Assembly: GCF_029211265.1 (NCBI RefSeq)
Contig: NZ_JARGEL010000030.1
Location: 1-52,183, forward strand
Direction of reading: 5' to 3'
Origin: Extensimonas soli
GTDB taxonomy: Bacteria; Pseudomonadota; Gammaproteobacteria; Burkholderiales; Burkholderiaceae_C
DNA: 52,183 bases
The notes below the pieces were generated by a model that saw nothing but the letters and a program-made list of their open reading frames with translations, ran no database searches and was not told where the DNA came from. Each line of letters starts with the position of its first letter. Positions within the stretch are counted from its first letter, which is position 1. The position numbers and the translations under genes are program-made. Positions 38,644 through 51,000 of the stretch are shown here, in pieces.

Positions 38644-41600
38644 ATGCGCCTCACCTCGATCAAGCTCTCCGGCTTCAAGTCTTTTGCCGAGCCCACGCAC
38701 TTCGCGCTGCCGGGCCAGCGCGTGGGCGTGGTGGGGCCGAACGGCTGCGGCAAGTCCAACATCATGGACGCGGTGCGCTGGGTGCTCGGCGAGAGCAAGG
38801 CCAGCGAGCTGCGCGGCGAGTCCATGCAGGACGTGATCTTCAACGGCACCACCACGCGCAAGCCCGCGAGCCGCGCGAGCGTGGAGCTGGTGTTCGACAA
38901 CGCCGACCAGCGCGCGGGCGGCCCCTGGAGCCAGTACGCCGAGATCGCCGTGCGCCGCGTGCTCACGCGCGAGGGCGGCAGCAGCTACTTTCTGAACAAC
39001 CAGCCCGTGCGCCGGCGCGACGTGCAGGACGTGTTCCTGGGCACGGGCCTGGGGCCGCGCGCCTACGCCATCATCGGCCAGGGCACCATCAGCCGCATCA
39101 TCGAGTCGCGCCCCGAGGAGCTACGCCTCTTTCTCGAGGAGGCCGCGGGCGTGTCCAAATACAAGGAGCGCCGGCGCGAAACCGAAAACCGCCTGGCCGA
39201 CACGCGCGACAACCTGGTGCGCGTCGAAGACATCGTGCGCGAGCTCGGCGGCCAGCTCGCGCGGCTCGAAGCGCAGGCCGAAGTCGCGCAGCGCTACCAA
39301 GCGCTGCAGGCCGCCGCCACGCTGCGCCAGCAGCAGCAGTGGTTTTTGAAGCGCGCCGAGGCCGCGGCCGAGCAGGAGCGCGTGCGCGCCGAGGGGCTGC
39401 AGGCCATGAGCGGGCTCGAGGCGCGCACGGCCGAATTGCGCCAGGTCGAAGCGGCGCTCGAAGCGCTGCGCCAGTCGCACTACGCCGCGGGCGAGGCCTT
39501 GAACCAGGCGCAGGGGCAGCTCTACGAGGCTTCGGCCGAAGTGGGGCGGCTGGAGGCCGAAATCCGCTACGTGGTCGAAGGGCGCGCACGCGTGGCGCAG
39601 CGCCTGGCCACGCTGCAGGAGCAAATCGTGCACTGGGAGCAGCGCGCGCAAGAGGCCGCGCAAGAAGGTGAAGACCTCGCCGCACAGATAGACGCAGCGC
39701 AGGAGCAGGCCGCGGTGCTCGAAGCGCAGCTGGCAGAGCAGGCCGAGCAATTGCCCGCGCTCGAAGAAGCCTGGCGCGCGGCGCAGGCGCGCGCGGGCGA
39801 GCAGCACCGTGCCGTGCTGCAGTTGCAGCAGCAATTGCAGCTGCTTGCGGCCGAGCAGCGCAGCCTGGGCGAGCAAAACCGCCAGCTCGACTTGCGCCTG
39901 GAGCGCTTGCACGGCGAACAGCGCCAACTCGCGCCGCCCGACGAGGCGCAGCTGCAAGCCCTGCGCACCGAGCACGAGACGGTGCAAGAGGCCGCAGCAC
40001 AGGCCGAGGCGCGCCTGGCCGAGTTGCAAGACACCGTGCCCCAGCGCGACGCCGAGCGGCAGGCGCAGCAGCAGGCGGTGCAGGCCGAGGCCGCGCACCA
40101 GGCCACGCTCGCCGCGCGCCTGGCAGCGCTGCAGGCAGTGCAGGAAAAGGTGCAAAGCGGCGGCAAGCTGCGCCCCTGGCTCGCGCGCCACGGGCTCGAC
40201 GGCCTGCCCGCGCTGTGGCAGCGCCTGCACATCACGAGCGGCTGGGAAAGCGCGCTCGAAGCCGCGCTGCGCGAGCGCCTGGGCGCGCTCGAAGTCGGCC
40301 AGCTCGACCGCGTGCATGGTTTTTTGGGCACAGCGGGCGCGGCCGGCAAGGCGGATAAGGGCGAAGGCCCGCCCGCGCGCCTGGTGTTTTTCAGCCCGCC
40401 GCCCGCGCCCCGGCCGGCCGCAGCAGCCACGCGCGCGCGCCTGTCGGACCTGCTGCGGCTGCACGACCCTGGGCTGCAGGCCGTGCTGGCCGACTGGCTG
40501 CACGGCTGCTACACCGCGCACACGTTGGCCGAGGCGCTCGCACAACGAGAGCAGCTCGCATCTGGCGAGCGCATCTACCTGCCCAGCGGCCACGCCGTGA
40601 GCGCGCACAGCGTGGACTTTTACGCGCCCGACTCCGAGCAGGCCGGGCTGCTCGCGCGCGCGCAGGAGATCGAGCACCTCGAAAAAGAACTGCGCGCCCA
40701 GGCCATCATGGGCGAGCAGGCGCGCAGCGCGCTCGTGCGTGCCGAGGCTTTGTATGCCGAGGCGCAGCAGCAGCTCGCGGCTGCGCGCCGCACCGCGGCC
40801 GAGGCGCAAAAGCAGGCGCACGCGCTGCAGGTGCAGCTCGTGCAGCGCACGCAGCAGGCCGAGCAAAGCCGCACGCGCAGCGCGCAGATCGCCGCCGACC
40901 GCGCCGAGCTCGAAGCGCAGCGCGCCGAACTGCAGGAGCGCCAGGCCACGGCGGAGGCGCGCTTCGAGGAGCTCGACCTGCAGCTGGCCGAAAGCCAGGA
41001 ACGCGAGGCGCAGCAGGCCGAGCGCGTGCGCGCAGCCGAGCTGCGCTGGAGCGCCGCGCGCGAGCAGCAGCGCGGCCTCGAGCGCCAGGCGCAGGAGGCG
41101 GACTTTGCCCAGCGCAGCCTGGAGGCGCGCCGCGCCGAGCTCGCGCGCGCCTACGACACCGCGCAGCAGCAGCTGCGCGCGCTGCACGCGGAGCTGCAGC
41201 GCGCCAACGACGAGCTCGCGCGCCTCTCGGACGCGGCGGCGCAGGGTGGACTGCAGCAGGCGCTCGAACAAAAAAGCGCGCGCGAGCAGGCGCTGGCGGC
41301 GGCGCGCAGCGCCTACGACGAACTCACGCAGCGCCTGCGCGCACACGACGAACGCCGCATGCAGCTCGAACGCGCGCTCGATCCGCTGCGCGCGCGCATC
41401 ACCGAGCTGCAGCTCAAAGAGCAGGCCGCGCGCCTGGGGCTGGAGCAGTACGCCGGCTTGCTGGCCGATGCGCAGGCCGACATGGATGCGCTCGCACACT
41501 CCGTCGCCGAAGGCCCGGTGCGCCTTGCGGGCCTGCAGCCCGAAATCGAGCGCTTGCAGCGCGAGATCGCGGCGCTTGGGCCCGTGAATCTGGCCGCGCT

Positions 41601-42192
41601 CGAAGAGCTCGCCGCCGCGCGCGAACGCAAGCAGTTTTTGGATGCGCAGACGGCCGACCTGAGCGCGGCCATGCAAACGCTCGAAGACGCAATTCGCACC
41701 ATCGACGCCGAAACACGCGAGCTGCTCTTGGGAACCTTCGACGCCGTGAACACGCACTTCGGCCGCATGTTCCCCGAGCTTTTCGGCGGCGGGCAGGCGC
41801 GGCTCATCATGACGGGCGACGAAATCCTGAACGCCGGCGTGCAGGTGATGGCGCAGCCGCCGGGCAAGAAAAACCAGACCATCCACCTGCTCTCGGGCGG
41901 CGAAAAGGCGCTCACGGCGATTGCGCTCGTGTTCGCGATCTTCCAGCTCAACCCCGCGCCGTTTTGCCTGCTCGACGAGGTCGATGCGCCGCTCGACGAC
42001 GCGAACACCGAGCGCTATGCCAAACTCGTGACCCGCATGAGCCGCGACACGCAGTTCCTGTTCATCAGCCACAACAAGATCGCCATGGAAATGGCCGAGC
42101 AATTGGTGGGCGTGACGATGCAGGAGCAGGGCGTCTCGCGTATCGTGGCGGTCGATATGGAGTCGGCCCTGTCGCTGGCCGACGCGTCCTGA
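38644..42192 (+). CDS. smc: chromosome segregation protein SMC
   Basis: An 1182-residue protein of full length. The Walker A motif GPNGCGKS lies near residue 32; long heptad coiled coils with very high Gln, Ala and Glu content flank a hinge near residues 520-680. The C-terminal ABC signature LLSGGEKALTA and Walker B CLLDEVDAPLDD complete the ATPase head. SMC with ScpA and ScpB compacts and separates replicated chromosomes. It starts a row smc-zipA-ligA that is conserved in this order. The hinge contains a short Gly-Lys-rich insert around AGKADKGEGPP. Confidence 0.96.
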   Translation: MRLTSIKLSGFKSFAEPTHFALPGQRVGVVGPNGCGKSNIMDAVRWVLGESKASELRGESMQDVIFNGTTTRKPASRASVELVFDNADQRAGGPWSQYAEIAVRRVLTREGGSSYFLNNQPVRRRDVQDVFLGTGLGPRAYAIIGQGTISRIIESRPEELRLFLEEAAGVSKYKERRRETENRLADTRDNLVRVEDIVRELGGQLARLEAQAEVAQRYQALQAAATLRQQQQWFLKRAEAAAEQERVRAEGLQAMSGLEARTAELRQVEAALEALRQSHYAAGEALNQAQGQLYEASAEVGRLEAEIRYVVEGRARVAQRLATLQEQIVHWEQRAQEAAQEGEDLAAQIDAAQEQAAVLEAQLAEQAEQLPALEEAWRAAQARAGEQHRAVLQLQQQLQLLAAEQRSLGEQNRQLDLRLERLHGEQRQLAPPDEAQLQALRTEHETVQEAAAQAEARLAELQDTVPQRDAERQAQQQAVQAEAAHQATLAARLAALQAVQEKVQSGGKLRPWLARHGLDGLPALWQRLHITSGWESALEAALRERLGALEVGQLDRVHGFLGTAGAAGKADKGEGPPARLVFFSPPPAPRPAAAATRARLSDLLRLHDPGLQAVLADWLHGCYTAHTLAEALAQREQLASGERIYLPSGHAVSAHSVDFYAPDSEQAGLLARAQEIEHLEKELRAQAIMGEQARSALVRAEALYAEAQQQLAAARRTAAEAQKQAHALQVQLVQRTQQAEQSRTRSAQIAADRAELEAQRAELQERQATAEARFEELDLQLAESQEREAQQAERVRAAELRWSAAREQQRGLERQAQEADFAQRSLEARRAELARAYDTAQQQLRALHAELQRANDELARLSDAAAQGGLQQALEQKSAREQALAAARSAYDELTQRLRAHDERRMQLERALDPLRARITELQLKEQAARLGLEQYAGLLADAQADMDALAHSVAEGPVRLAGLQPEIERLQREIAALGPVNLAALEELAAARERKQFLDAQTADLSAAMQTLEDAIRTIDAETRELLLGTFDAVNTHFGRMFPELFGGGQARLIMTGDEILNAGVQVMAQPPGKKNQTIHLLSGGEKALTAIALVFAIFQLNPAPFCLLDEVDAPLDDANTERYAKLVTRMSRDTQFLFISHNKIAMEMAEQLVGVTMQEQGVSRIVAVDMESALSLADAS

Positions 42193-42214
42193 ACCAAACC
42201 CATTTTTTGCACCC

Positions 42215-45575
<3,361 letters not shown>

Positions 45576-45665
45576 CACCGGCTTAGGTCATGGCTGCGCC
45601 TACAATGGTTTCGCTCTTTTGAGCGTTTGTTCAAACTACCTCAAACTACCGATCCAGGAGGTGCC

Positions 45666-46073
45666 ATGAAGCGCGTGCAAGACAAAGTCATTCTCGTCAC
45701 CGGCGGGGCCATGGGCATGGGGCAGACCCACAGCGAACTGCTCGCCGAGCAAGGCGCATGGGTGTTTGCCGCCGACCTGAACCAGGAAAAAGGCCAGGCC
45801 GTGGTCGAGGGCATACGCAAGAAGGGCGGCAAGGCCGACTTCCTCAAGCTCGACGTGACGCAAGAGGCCGACTGGAACGCCGCCATCGCGCAGATCATCG
45901 AGCGCGCCGGGCGCATCGACGTGCTCGTGAACAACGCCGGCATCCTGATCATGAAGCCCGTGCAGGACACCACGAACGACGAGTGGGACCGCATCTTCGC
46001 CGTCAACGTGCGCGGCGTCTTCGTCGGCACGCGCGCGGTGATTCCGCACATGCAAAAAGCGGGCAAGGGCAAC
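45666..46073 (+). pseudogene. SDR-family oxidoreductase, 3' half lost to an IS
   Basis: The frame starts MKRVQDKVILVTGGAMGMGQ with a Rossmann glycine motif and has the NNAG signature near residue 92. It runs to residue 136 (HMQKAGKGN), where short-chain dehydrogenases would continue to the Ser-Tyr-Lys catalytic part. Instead the IS481-family element begins. The catalytic half is not found on the other side of the element. The -10-like TACAAT at 45600 and the GGAGG ribosome binding site at 45656 are intact. The substrate is unknown. Confidence 0.85.
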
Positions 46074-47256
46074 TGTCGCATCCCCGACGATTGTATAGAC
46101 TCCCGCCGCTACCCCCTGTTCATGGCTCGTGCCGTTTTGCAAGCCCTGATTGAGGAACATGAGCAAGCCAGCAAAGGAGCCCGTACACCATGATGATCGC
46201 CTTGCACAAAAACGCCCGCACCACCCCAGCAATACGCGCCGAGATCGCCGCCAGCCAGGAAAGCGCACGTGTGCTCGCCCAGCGCTACGGCGTCACCGAG
46301 GCCACCATCTACAAGTGGAAAAAACGCGATACCTTCGTCGATCGCTCCCACACCGCACACCGCCTGCAGACCACCTTGACGCCAGCGCAGGAAGCGGTCG
46401 TCGTGCACCTGCGCCGCAGCCTCTTGCTGCCTCTCGATGATCTGCTTGCGGTCACCCGGGAGTTCCTGTGCCCCAAGGCCTCGCGCTCAGGGCTTGATCG
46501 CTGCCTGCGCCGCCATGGCGCAGGCAATCTGCGTCAGCTCATGCCGGCGAGCCCCAAGCCCCAGCACAAAGCCTTCAAGGCGTATGAGCCAGGGTATGTG
46601 CACATCGATGTGAAATACCTGCCGCAGATGCAGGACGAGACCCGCAGGCGTTATCTGTTCGTGGCCATAGACCGTGCCACCCGCTGGGTGTTTGTGGCGA
46701 TCAAGAAAGACAAGACGGCAGCCAGTGCGCGCAGCTTTCTCAAAGCGCTCTCCAAGGCGTGTCCGATCAGGATCAGCAAGGTGCTCACCGACAACGGCAA
46801 GGAGTTCACGGATCGCCTGTTTGCCTCCAGAGAGCGCCAGCCTACGGGCGAGCATGAGTTTGACCAGCTGTGCCAGGAGCTGGGCATAGAGCATCGCCTG
46901 ACCAAGCCCAGAACGCCCAAGACGAATGGGATGGTGGAACGCTTCAACGGCCGCATCGCTGATGTGCTCAAGACGCACCACTTTCATAGCGGGGAGGACT
47001 TGGAGCAGACTTTGTTGCGGTATGTGCAGCTCTACAACCACCACTTGCCCCAATCAGCCCTGCAGAGCAAGACGCCTATGCAGGCTATACGTGGGTGGTA
47101 CGATTCACACCCTCATTTGTTCCATCGGCGGCCTTATGATCGTCCGGGACTGGACAGCTACGCCGAGGTCATGTTCCTGGATGACCCAGACTTCCTTGGA
47201 TTGCAGCAAAAGTTGAAACCTGCTGACTGTTCGTCCTGCTGATGACGGCGCGGACA
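46074..47256 (+). mobile_element. IS481-family insertion sequence
   Basis: The left edge is set by the break of the SDR frame at TGTCGCATCCCC (46074). The right edge is less sure; GGCGCGGACA ending at 47256 gives TGTCCGCGCC in reverse complement, which shares only a short start with the left end. The length of about 1.18 kb fits the family. No target duplication could be confirmed. Confidence 0.65.
46190..47242 (+). CDS. IS481-family transposase
   Basis: A 350-residue DDE transposase that appears intact. The N-terminal helix-turn-helix (ESARVLAQRYGVTEATIYKW) is followed by an integrase-core rve domain with the three acidic residues in VHIDVKYL, LTDNGKEF and GMVERFNGR. It cuts and pastes the element. 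The start at 46190 is preceded by GCCCGTACACC with a modest ribosome binding site; other Met codons are near. No frameshift is seen. Confidence 0.93.
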   Translation: MMIALHKNARTTPAIRAEIAASQESARVLAQRYGVTEATIYKWKKRDTFVDRSHTAHRLQTTLTPAQEAVVVHLRRSLLLPLDDLLAVTREFLCPKASRSGLDRCLRRHGAGNLRQLMPASPKPQHKAFKAYEPGYVHIDVKYLPQMQDETRRRYLFVAIDRATRWVFVAIKKDKTAASARSFLKALSKACPIRISKVLTDNGKEFTDRLFASRERQPTGEHEFDQLCQELGIEHRLTKPRTPKTNGMVERFNGRIADVLKTHHFHSGEDLEQTLLRYVQLYNHHLPQSALQSKTPMQAIRGWYDSHPHLFHRRPYDRPGLDSYAEVMFLDDPDFLGLQQKLKPADCSSC

Positions 47257-47317
47257 AGAAAACAGGCCCCTCCCTTTTTGATTCCATCAATCGCTCTCAA
47301 CTGAAAGGAAATACATC

Positions 47318-47926
47318 ATGACTCTCCAATCCTACGCACACCAAACCATCGCATGGGTGAAACAACGCCTCGATGAGGCCGATGCCATTCTTTCCGAGGT
47401 CGAAAAATCGGCCGCCGATATCAAGGAGGATGCCCGCAAGCAAGCCGACGCAGCCCGCGCACGCCTCGCGGCATCCCGCGCGAAGCTGCAGCAGTACTAC
47501 GATGATCTGCGCGCCCAAGCGGACACCGCGAAGCAGGAAGCGGGCGAAATTCAGGACAAGCTCGAAGCCGAATGGATCGAGGTCGAGTCCGCCCTTCAGC
47601 AGTTTGTCGCCACGACCGGCGATCAGGTGAAAACCACGCGCAGCATCGTCGTCGTCCGTGCGCACGCACAGCGGGAAGCGTGGCAAAACTCCCTGAAGGA
47701 TTTGCGTGGCCAGGCGGCTGATGCCGTCGAGAAGGCCCGCGGCGAACTCGATGCCGCGTTCGATCACCTTTCCGCCGCGGCCGACAAGTTCCAGGCGCGC
47801 ATCGGCGAGGTCAAGGACGCCGGCGATGAATCCTGGCGTGCCGTCAAGCAGGGGTTCACCAATGCCAAGGCAGCTCACGACGTCACGGTCCAGAAGATCA
47901 AGGATGCCTTTTCCAAGGTTCTTTGA
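47318..47926 (+). CDS. cytoplasmic coiled-coil protein of unknown function
   Basis: A 202-residue protein with no signal peptide. It is almost wholly helical with Ala, Lys, Glu, Asp and Gln in heptad-like order: ARKQADAARARLAASRAKLQ, then KARGELDAAFDHLSAAADKF. It resembles apolipoprotein or LEA-like coiled coils but no family is recognised. A good Shine-Dalgarno (GAAAGGAAATAC) precedes ATG 47318. It is followed 48 bp later by an exported coiled-coil protein with a similar opening (VKQRLDEADAILSEVEKSA against WSQDRLAQLDANITALEKDA), so the two are likely a pair and perhaps paralogues. Confidence 0.75.
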   Translation: MTLQSYAHQTIAWVKQRLDEADAILSEVEKSAADIKEDARKQADAARARLAASRAKLQQYYDDLRAQADTAKQEAGEIQDKLEAEWIEVESALQQFVATTGDQVKTTRSIVVVRAHAQREAWQNSLKDLRGQAADAVEKARGELDAAFDHLSAAADKFQARIGEVKDAGDESWRAVKQGFTNAKAAHDVTVQKIKDAFSKVL

Positions 47927-47974
47927 ACGTAGGCGCCACGTTGCTTTTACTTTGGCTTATCAGGAGAAATCACC

Positions 47975-48682
47975 ATGAAACTTCGCTTTTCCACAATCGC
48001 CTTGGCGCTGCTTGCTCAGACAGCGTTGCTGTCAGCTCCTCCCGCCTTGGCACAGAATGCAGAAGCACAGGCCGATTCAGCCGCCGCACAGAAGGAGCCC
48101 TCAAGGGTTCACCAAGCACTGGCGTGGTCGCAGGATCGGCTGGCCCAGCTTGATGCCAACATTACTGCCCTGGAAAAAGACGCCAGCAGGCTCCGGGGCG
48201 AGGCGCGCACCAAGGCCGATGCGGCGTTGGCGGACCTGCGCAAGCAGCGGGATACCTATCGCCACCGGGCTCAAGATGCCGCAGCCAACGCAAAGAACTG
48301 GAGCGATGCCCAGATCGCCGAAGCACGTCAGGCACTTGACAACGATTGGGCCACCTTCCAGGCCACCCGAGACAAATATCTTGAGGAAAGCAAGGCCAGC
48401 ATCGCTACGCAGCGTGCCGTACTGGAGGCGGAACTGAATGCGCAGCAGAAAGCGCTTGCTGGATTGCGTGCCGACGCGGCCAAGCTCGCGGCGGATCAGC
48501 GCGCAGCCATTGAAGGGCGTATTGCTGCACTGAATGCAGATGTGGAGGAGACCAAGGCCCGGGTCTCGAAAGCCTCGTCCGAGGTATGGGAGACCACGAA
48601 AAAGAGCTATGGGGAAGCCCAGCGGCTTTTCTCCGAAACCTATGCGTCTATCCGCCAGTCCATCGACGAGGCCAAAAAGTAA
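47975..48682 (+). CDS. exported coiled-coil protein of unknown function
   Basis: A 235-residue protein with a Sec signal peptide (residues 1-26, SAPPALA-Q). The rest is a long coiled coil with Ala, Gln, Asp and Lys, without cysteines. The segment KADAALADLRKQRDTYRHRA resembles a segment of the preceding gene. A TolA-, OmpH/Skp- or LEA-like role in the periplasm is imaginable but nothing fixes it. The ribosome binding site AGGAG lies just before ATG 47975. A hairpin at 48693-48732 follows. Confidence 0.75.
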   Translation: MKLRFSTIALALLAQTALLSAPPALAQNAEAQADSAAAQKEPSRVHQALAWSQDRLAQLDANITALEKDASRLRGEARTKADAALADLRKQRDTYRHRAQDAAANAKNWSDAQIAEARQALDNDWATFQATRDKYLEESKASIATQRAVLEAELNAQQKALAGLRADAAKLAADQRAAIEGRIAALNADVEETKARVSKASSEVWETTKKSYGEAQRLFSETYASIRQSIDEAKK

Positions 48683-48692
48683 TTTCCCTAAT

Positions 48693-48732
48693 GCCGGAGA
48701 CGCAGGCATGTCCTGCGCATTCTCGTCTCTGG
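48693..48732 (+). other. compound hairpin after the coiled-coil pair
   Basis: GCC-GGAGACG and CGTCTC-T-GGC enclose GCAGG-CATGT-CCTGC. No T-tract follows, so it may be a processing or stability element and not a classic terminator. Confidence 0.4.
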
Positions 48733-48791
48733 CGCATGTGCAGATGCATGGGAAGGTGACAGCCGGAAAATTCTATTGAAGGGGAAAGGCG

Positions 48792-48932
48792 ATGAATCTG
48801 ACAAGTGAAATCAAAGCCCTTGGCGTAGAGATCGCCGAGCAAGCTCGCCAACGGACGAAGCCGCAAGATGAAGCCCCGCCCCCCACCGAAGAAGTGAGCT
48901 GCGTCAGCGAAGCACGTTCTCAATTACACCAG
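48792..48932 (+). pseudogene. truncated small gene of unknown family
   Basis: A good ribosome binding site (GAAGGGGAAAGGCG) precedes ATG 48792. The first 47 residues (MNLTSEIKALGVEIAEQARQ, then a Pro-rich acidic part) read like a real N-terminus. At about 48932 the sequence meets AATTGGGGTCAGATTCC and the frame continues in composition unlike a protein up to 49061. I do not recognise the family. Sequence 48956-49080 holds nothing else I can support. Confidence 0.45.
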
Positions 48933-48955
48933 GTAATTGGGGTCAGATTCCAATT
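48933..48955 (+). repeat. AATTGGGGTCAGATTCC junction motif
   Basis: Same core as the tandem copies at 429-470. It lies at the broken end of the small gene. Confidence 0.5.
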
Positions 48956-49080
48956 CCGGTTTCATGATCGCAGTGTCCGCGTGAATGGTCAAAGCGCATC
49001 CCGCCGTCCATCAGGTTTCGAAGGGCAAGCGTTGCCAAACGGCGCGGCGGCCTTTTCGTGAGAACAGGCCGCTGCACGGG

Positions 49081-49653
49081 ATGGTGCTGTGGCTGGCAGT
49101 TTTGTGGGTGCTTACGGCGATTGGGCCACGCTATCCGCGCGACTGGCTGCTGGAAAACCTGCTGGTGTTTGCATCCTGCGGCCTGCTCGCGCTGACGTAC
49201 CGGCGCTTTGCCTTTTCCAACCTCTCCTACGGTCTGTTTACCGTGTTTCTGTCGCTGCATCTGGTCGGTGCGCACTACACCTACGCCGAAGTACCGCTGG
49301 GTTTCTGGCTCCAGCGCGCGCTCGGACTCTCGCGCAACCATTACGATCGCATCGTGCATTTCGCTTTCGGCCTGCTGCTCGCCTATCCGCTACGCGAGCT
49401 GCTTTTGCGCGGCGGCGGCTTGCGGCGCAGCTGGTCTTATGGCATGGCGGTGGTGACGGTGGCGGGCCTCAGCGCTGGCTACGAGGTGATCGAAGCCGTC
49501 GCCGCGATGTTGGTGGAGCCACAACTCGGCGTCGCCTATCTGGGCACGCAAGGGGATATGTGGGACGCCCAGAAAGACAGCCTGCTGGCCATCGTCGGTG
49601 CCGCACTCGCGATGCTGTGCGTGCGGTTTTGTCCTTGGAAGAGATTCGTGTGA
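49081..49653 (+). CDS. DUF2238 family membrane protein
   Basis: A 190-residue protein with five to six hydrophobic segments. The VGAHYTYAEVPLGFWLQ and RNHYDRIVHFAFGLLLAYP segments and EVIEAVAAMLVEPQLG are hallmarks of DUF2238 (YjdF-like) membrane proteins, with conserved His and Glu residues; the function is unknown. ATG 49081 is chosen; an ATG at 48985 is in frame but would add an unconserved leader across the junction region. The gene overlaps plsY by a few bases at its end. Confidence 0.82.
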   Translation: MVLWLAVLWVLTAIGPRYPRDWLLENLLVFASCGLLALTYRRFAFSNLSYGLFTVFLSLHLVGAHYTYAEVPLGFWLQRALGLSRNHYDRIVHFAFGLLLAYPLRELLLRGGGLRRSWSYGMAVVTVAGLSAGYEVIEAVAAMLVEPQLGVAYLGTQGDMWDAQKDSLLAIVGAALAMLCVRFCPWKRFV

Positions 49654-50333
49654 ACGCTCCGCTTTCTTTTTTACTGCCCCTTTTGGCCGTCGTTTTGGCC
49701 TATTTGATCGGCTCTTTGTCTTTCGCCGTGCTCGTCTCGCGCACCCTGGGGCTGGACGATCCGCGCACCTATGGCAGCGGGAACCCCGGCGCGACCAACG
49801 TGCTGCGCTCGGGCAGCAAGGCCGCTGCCGTCGCCACGCTGGTGCTCGACGCCGCCAAGGGTTGGCTGCCCGTGGCGCTGGTGCGTTGGTGGGGCAAGCC
49901 CTACGGACTCGAAGAGGGCACGCTGGCGCTGGTGGGGCTGGCGGCTTTTCTCGGGCATTTGTGGCCGGTGTTTTTCCGCTTCCAGGGCGGCAAGGGCGTG
50001 GCCACGGCGCTCGGGGTGCTGCTGGGCGTGAGTGGCTGGCTGGGCCTGGCGGTGGCGCTGACCTGGGTGCTCGTGGCGCTCGTGTCGAGCTATTCCTCGC
50101 TCGCGGCGCTGATAGCGGCAGTTTGCGCGCCGGCTTATTACCTGCTGCTCGACGGCGTGCTCTGGAATGCCGACAGCCGTATCGCAGTCGCCATAGGCGC
50201 CATGGCTTTGCTGCTGATCTGGCGGCATCAGGAGAACATCGAGCGCCTGTTGCAGGGGACGGAATCGCGTTTGGGCCAGTCGTCCAAGGGCGGCAGCAGT
50301 ACGCCTGGCGCTGACCACACGCATCGGCGTTGA
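49650..50333 (+). CDS. plsY: glycerol-3-phosphate acyltransferase PlsY
   Basis: A 227-residue inner-membrane enzyme with five or six helices. The three PlsY motifs are seen: SLSFAVLVSR, SGNPGATNVLRSG (phosphate site) and GHLWPVFFRFQGGKGVAT. It uses acyl-phosphate to acylate glycerol-3-phosphate. GTG 49650 overlaps the DUF2238 stop and starts MNAPLSFLLP. The last 30 residues are a hydrophilic tail (QSSKGGSSTPGADHTHRR). It is followed 2 bp later by an S4-domain gene. Confidence 0.94.
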   Translation: MNAPLSFLLPLLAVVLAYLIGSLSFAVLVSRTLGLDDPRTYGSGNPGATNVLRSGSKAAAVATLVLDAAKGWLPVALVRWWGKPYGLEEGTLALVGLAAFLGHLWPVFFRFQGGKGVATALGVLLGVSGWLGLAVALTWVLVALVSSYSSLAALIAAVCAPAYYLLLDGVLWNADSRIAVAIGAMALLLIWRHQENIERLLQGTESRLGQSSKGGSSTPGADHTHRR

Positions 50334-50335
50334 GT

Positions 50336-50761
50336 ATGTCCACGCAAGCGCTACCAGGCATGCGCCTGGACAAATGGCTCTGGTGCGCACGCTTTTACAA
50401 GACGCGCGGCCTTGCCGTCGAAGAAATCCACAAGGGCCGCGTCAGCGTCAACGGCCAGCCGGCCAAGCCCGCGCGCGAAGTGCGGCCCGGCGACACCGTG
50501 CTGCTGCGCCAGGGGCCGGTGGTGCGCGAAGTCCTCGTGCGCGCGCTCAGCAACCAGCGCGGGCCGGCCGCAGTGGCGCAGCAACTCTACGAAGAAACCG
50601 CACAAAGCCTCGCCACCCGCGCGCAAGCCGCCGAGCAGCGCCGCCTCGCCCCCGAGCCTGCCGCCAGCCTCAGCGAAGGCCGCCCGACCAAGCGCCAGCG
50701 CCGCGATTTGGAGCAGCTACGCAGTTGGGGCGACCGCTGGAGTGCATCGATCGACGGCTGA
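50336..50761 (+). CDS. hslR: S4-domain RNA-binding protein, Hsp15-like
   Basis: A 141-residue basic protein. The S4 domain lies at residues 10-70: MRLDKWLWCARFYKTRGLA, then IHKGRVSVNGQPAKPAREV. The C-terminal tail is basic (GRPTKRQRRDLEQL). Hsp15 binds 50S subunits carrying a stalled nascent chain. The start at ATG 50336 is just after plsY; a TTG two codons earlier is possible. The name is by similarity. Confidence 0.85.
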   Translation: MSTQALPGMRLDKWLWCARFYKTRGLAVEEIHKGRVSVNGQPAKPAREVRPGDTVLLRQGPVVREVLVRALSNQRGPAAVAQQLYEETAQSLATRAQAAEQRRLAPEPAASLSEGRPTKRQRRDLEQLRSWGDRWSASIDG

Positions 50762-50763
50762 TT

Positions 50764-50825
50764 GCTTTTAGATTTATAGCTTCTTGCGCTTACCAGTATG
50801 GCCTTAAGTGGCAAAAAGACCATTA
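50764..50825 (+). repeat. dispersed palindromic repeat, copy 12
   Basis: ATAGCTTCTTGCGCTTAC is followed, 28 nt from its start, by TTAAGTGGCAAAAAGACC. It fills the start of the 239-bp gap between the S4 gene and livG; the remainder of the gap shows no other feature. Confidence 0.75.
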
Positions 50826-51000
50826 TTTCTCAGGCACAAGTTTGTGCCGCGCCATCCGCATTTGCCCCAATGCGGCTTTGCAGCAAAAGCCGTTAGGATG
50901 CGCGCTACCGTTGGCAAGGGCCGAGTCCAGGCCGTGCATCTTGCCCTGCCTGCGGGGCGCAAGCCAATCTTTCCACCCCCCACGGAGTAGCCAAGGCGCC

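Noticed and set aside
47257-47317. SDR 3' half beyond the IS
   Set aside because: No reading of this stretch gives the Ser-Tyr-Lys region; the next sequence is the ribosome binding site of the coiled-coil gene.
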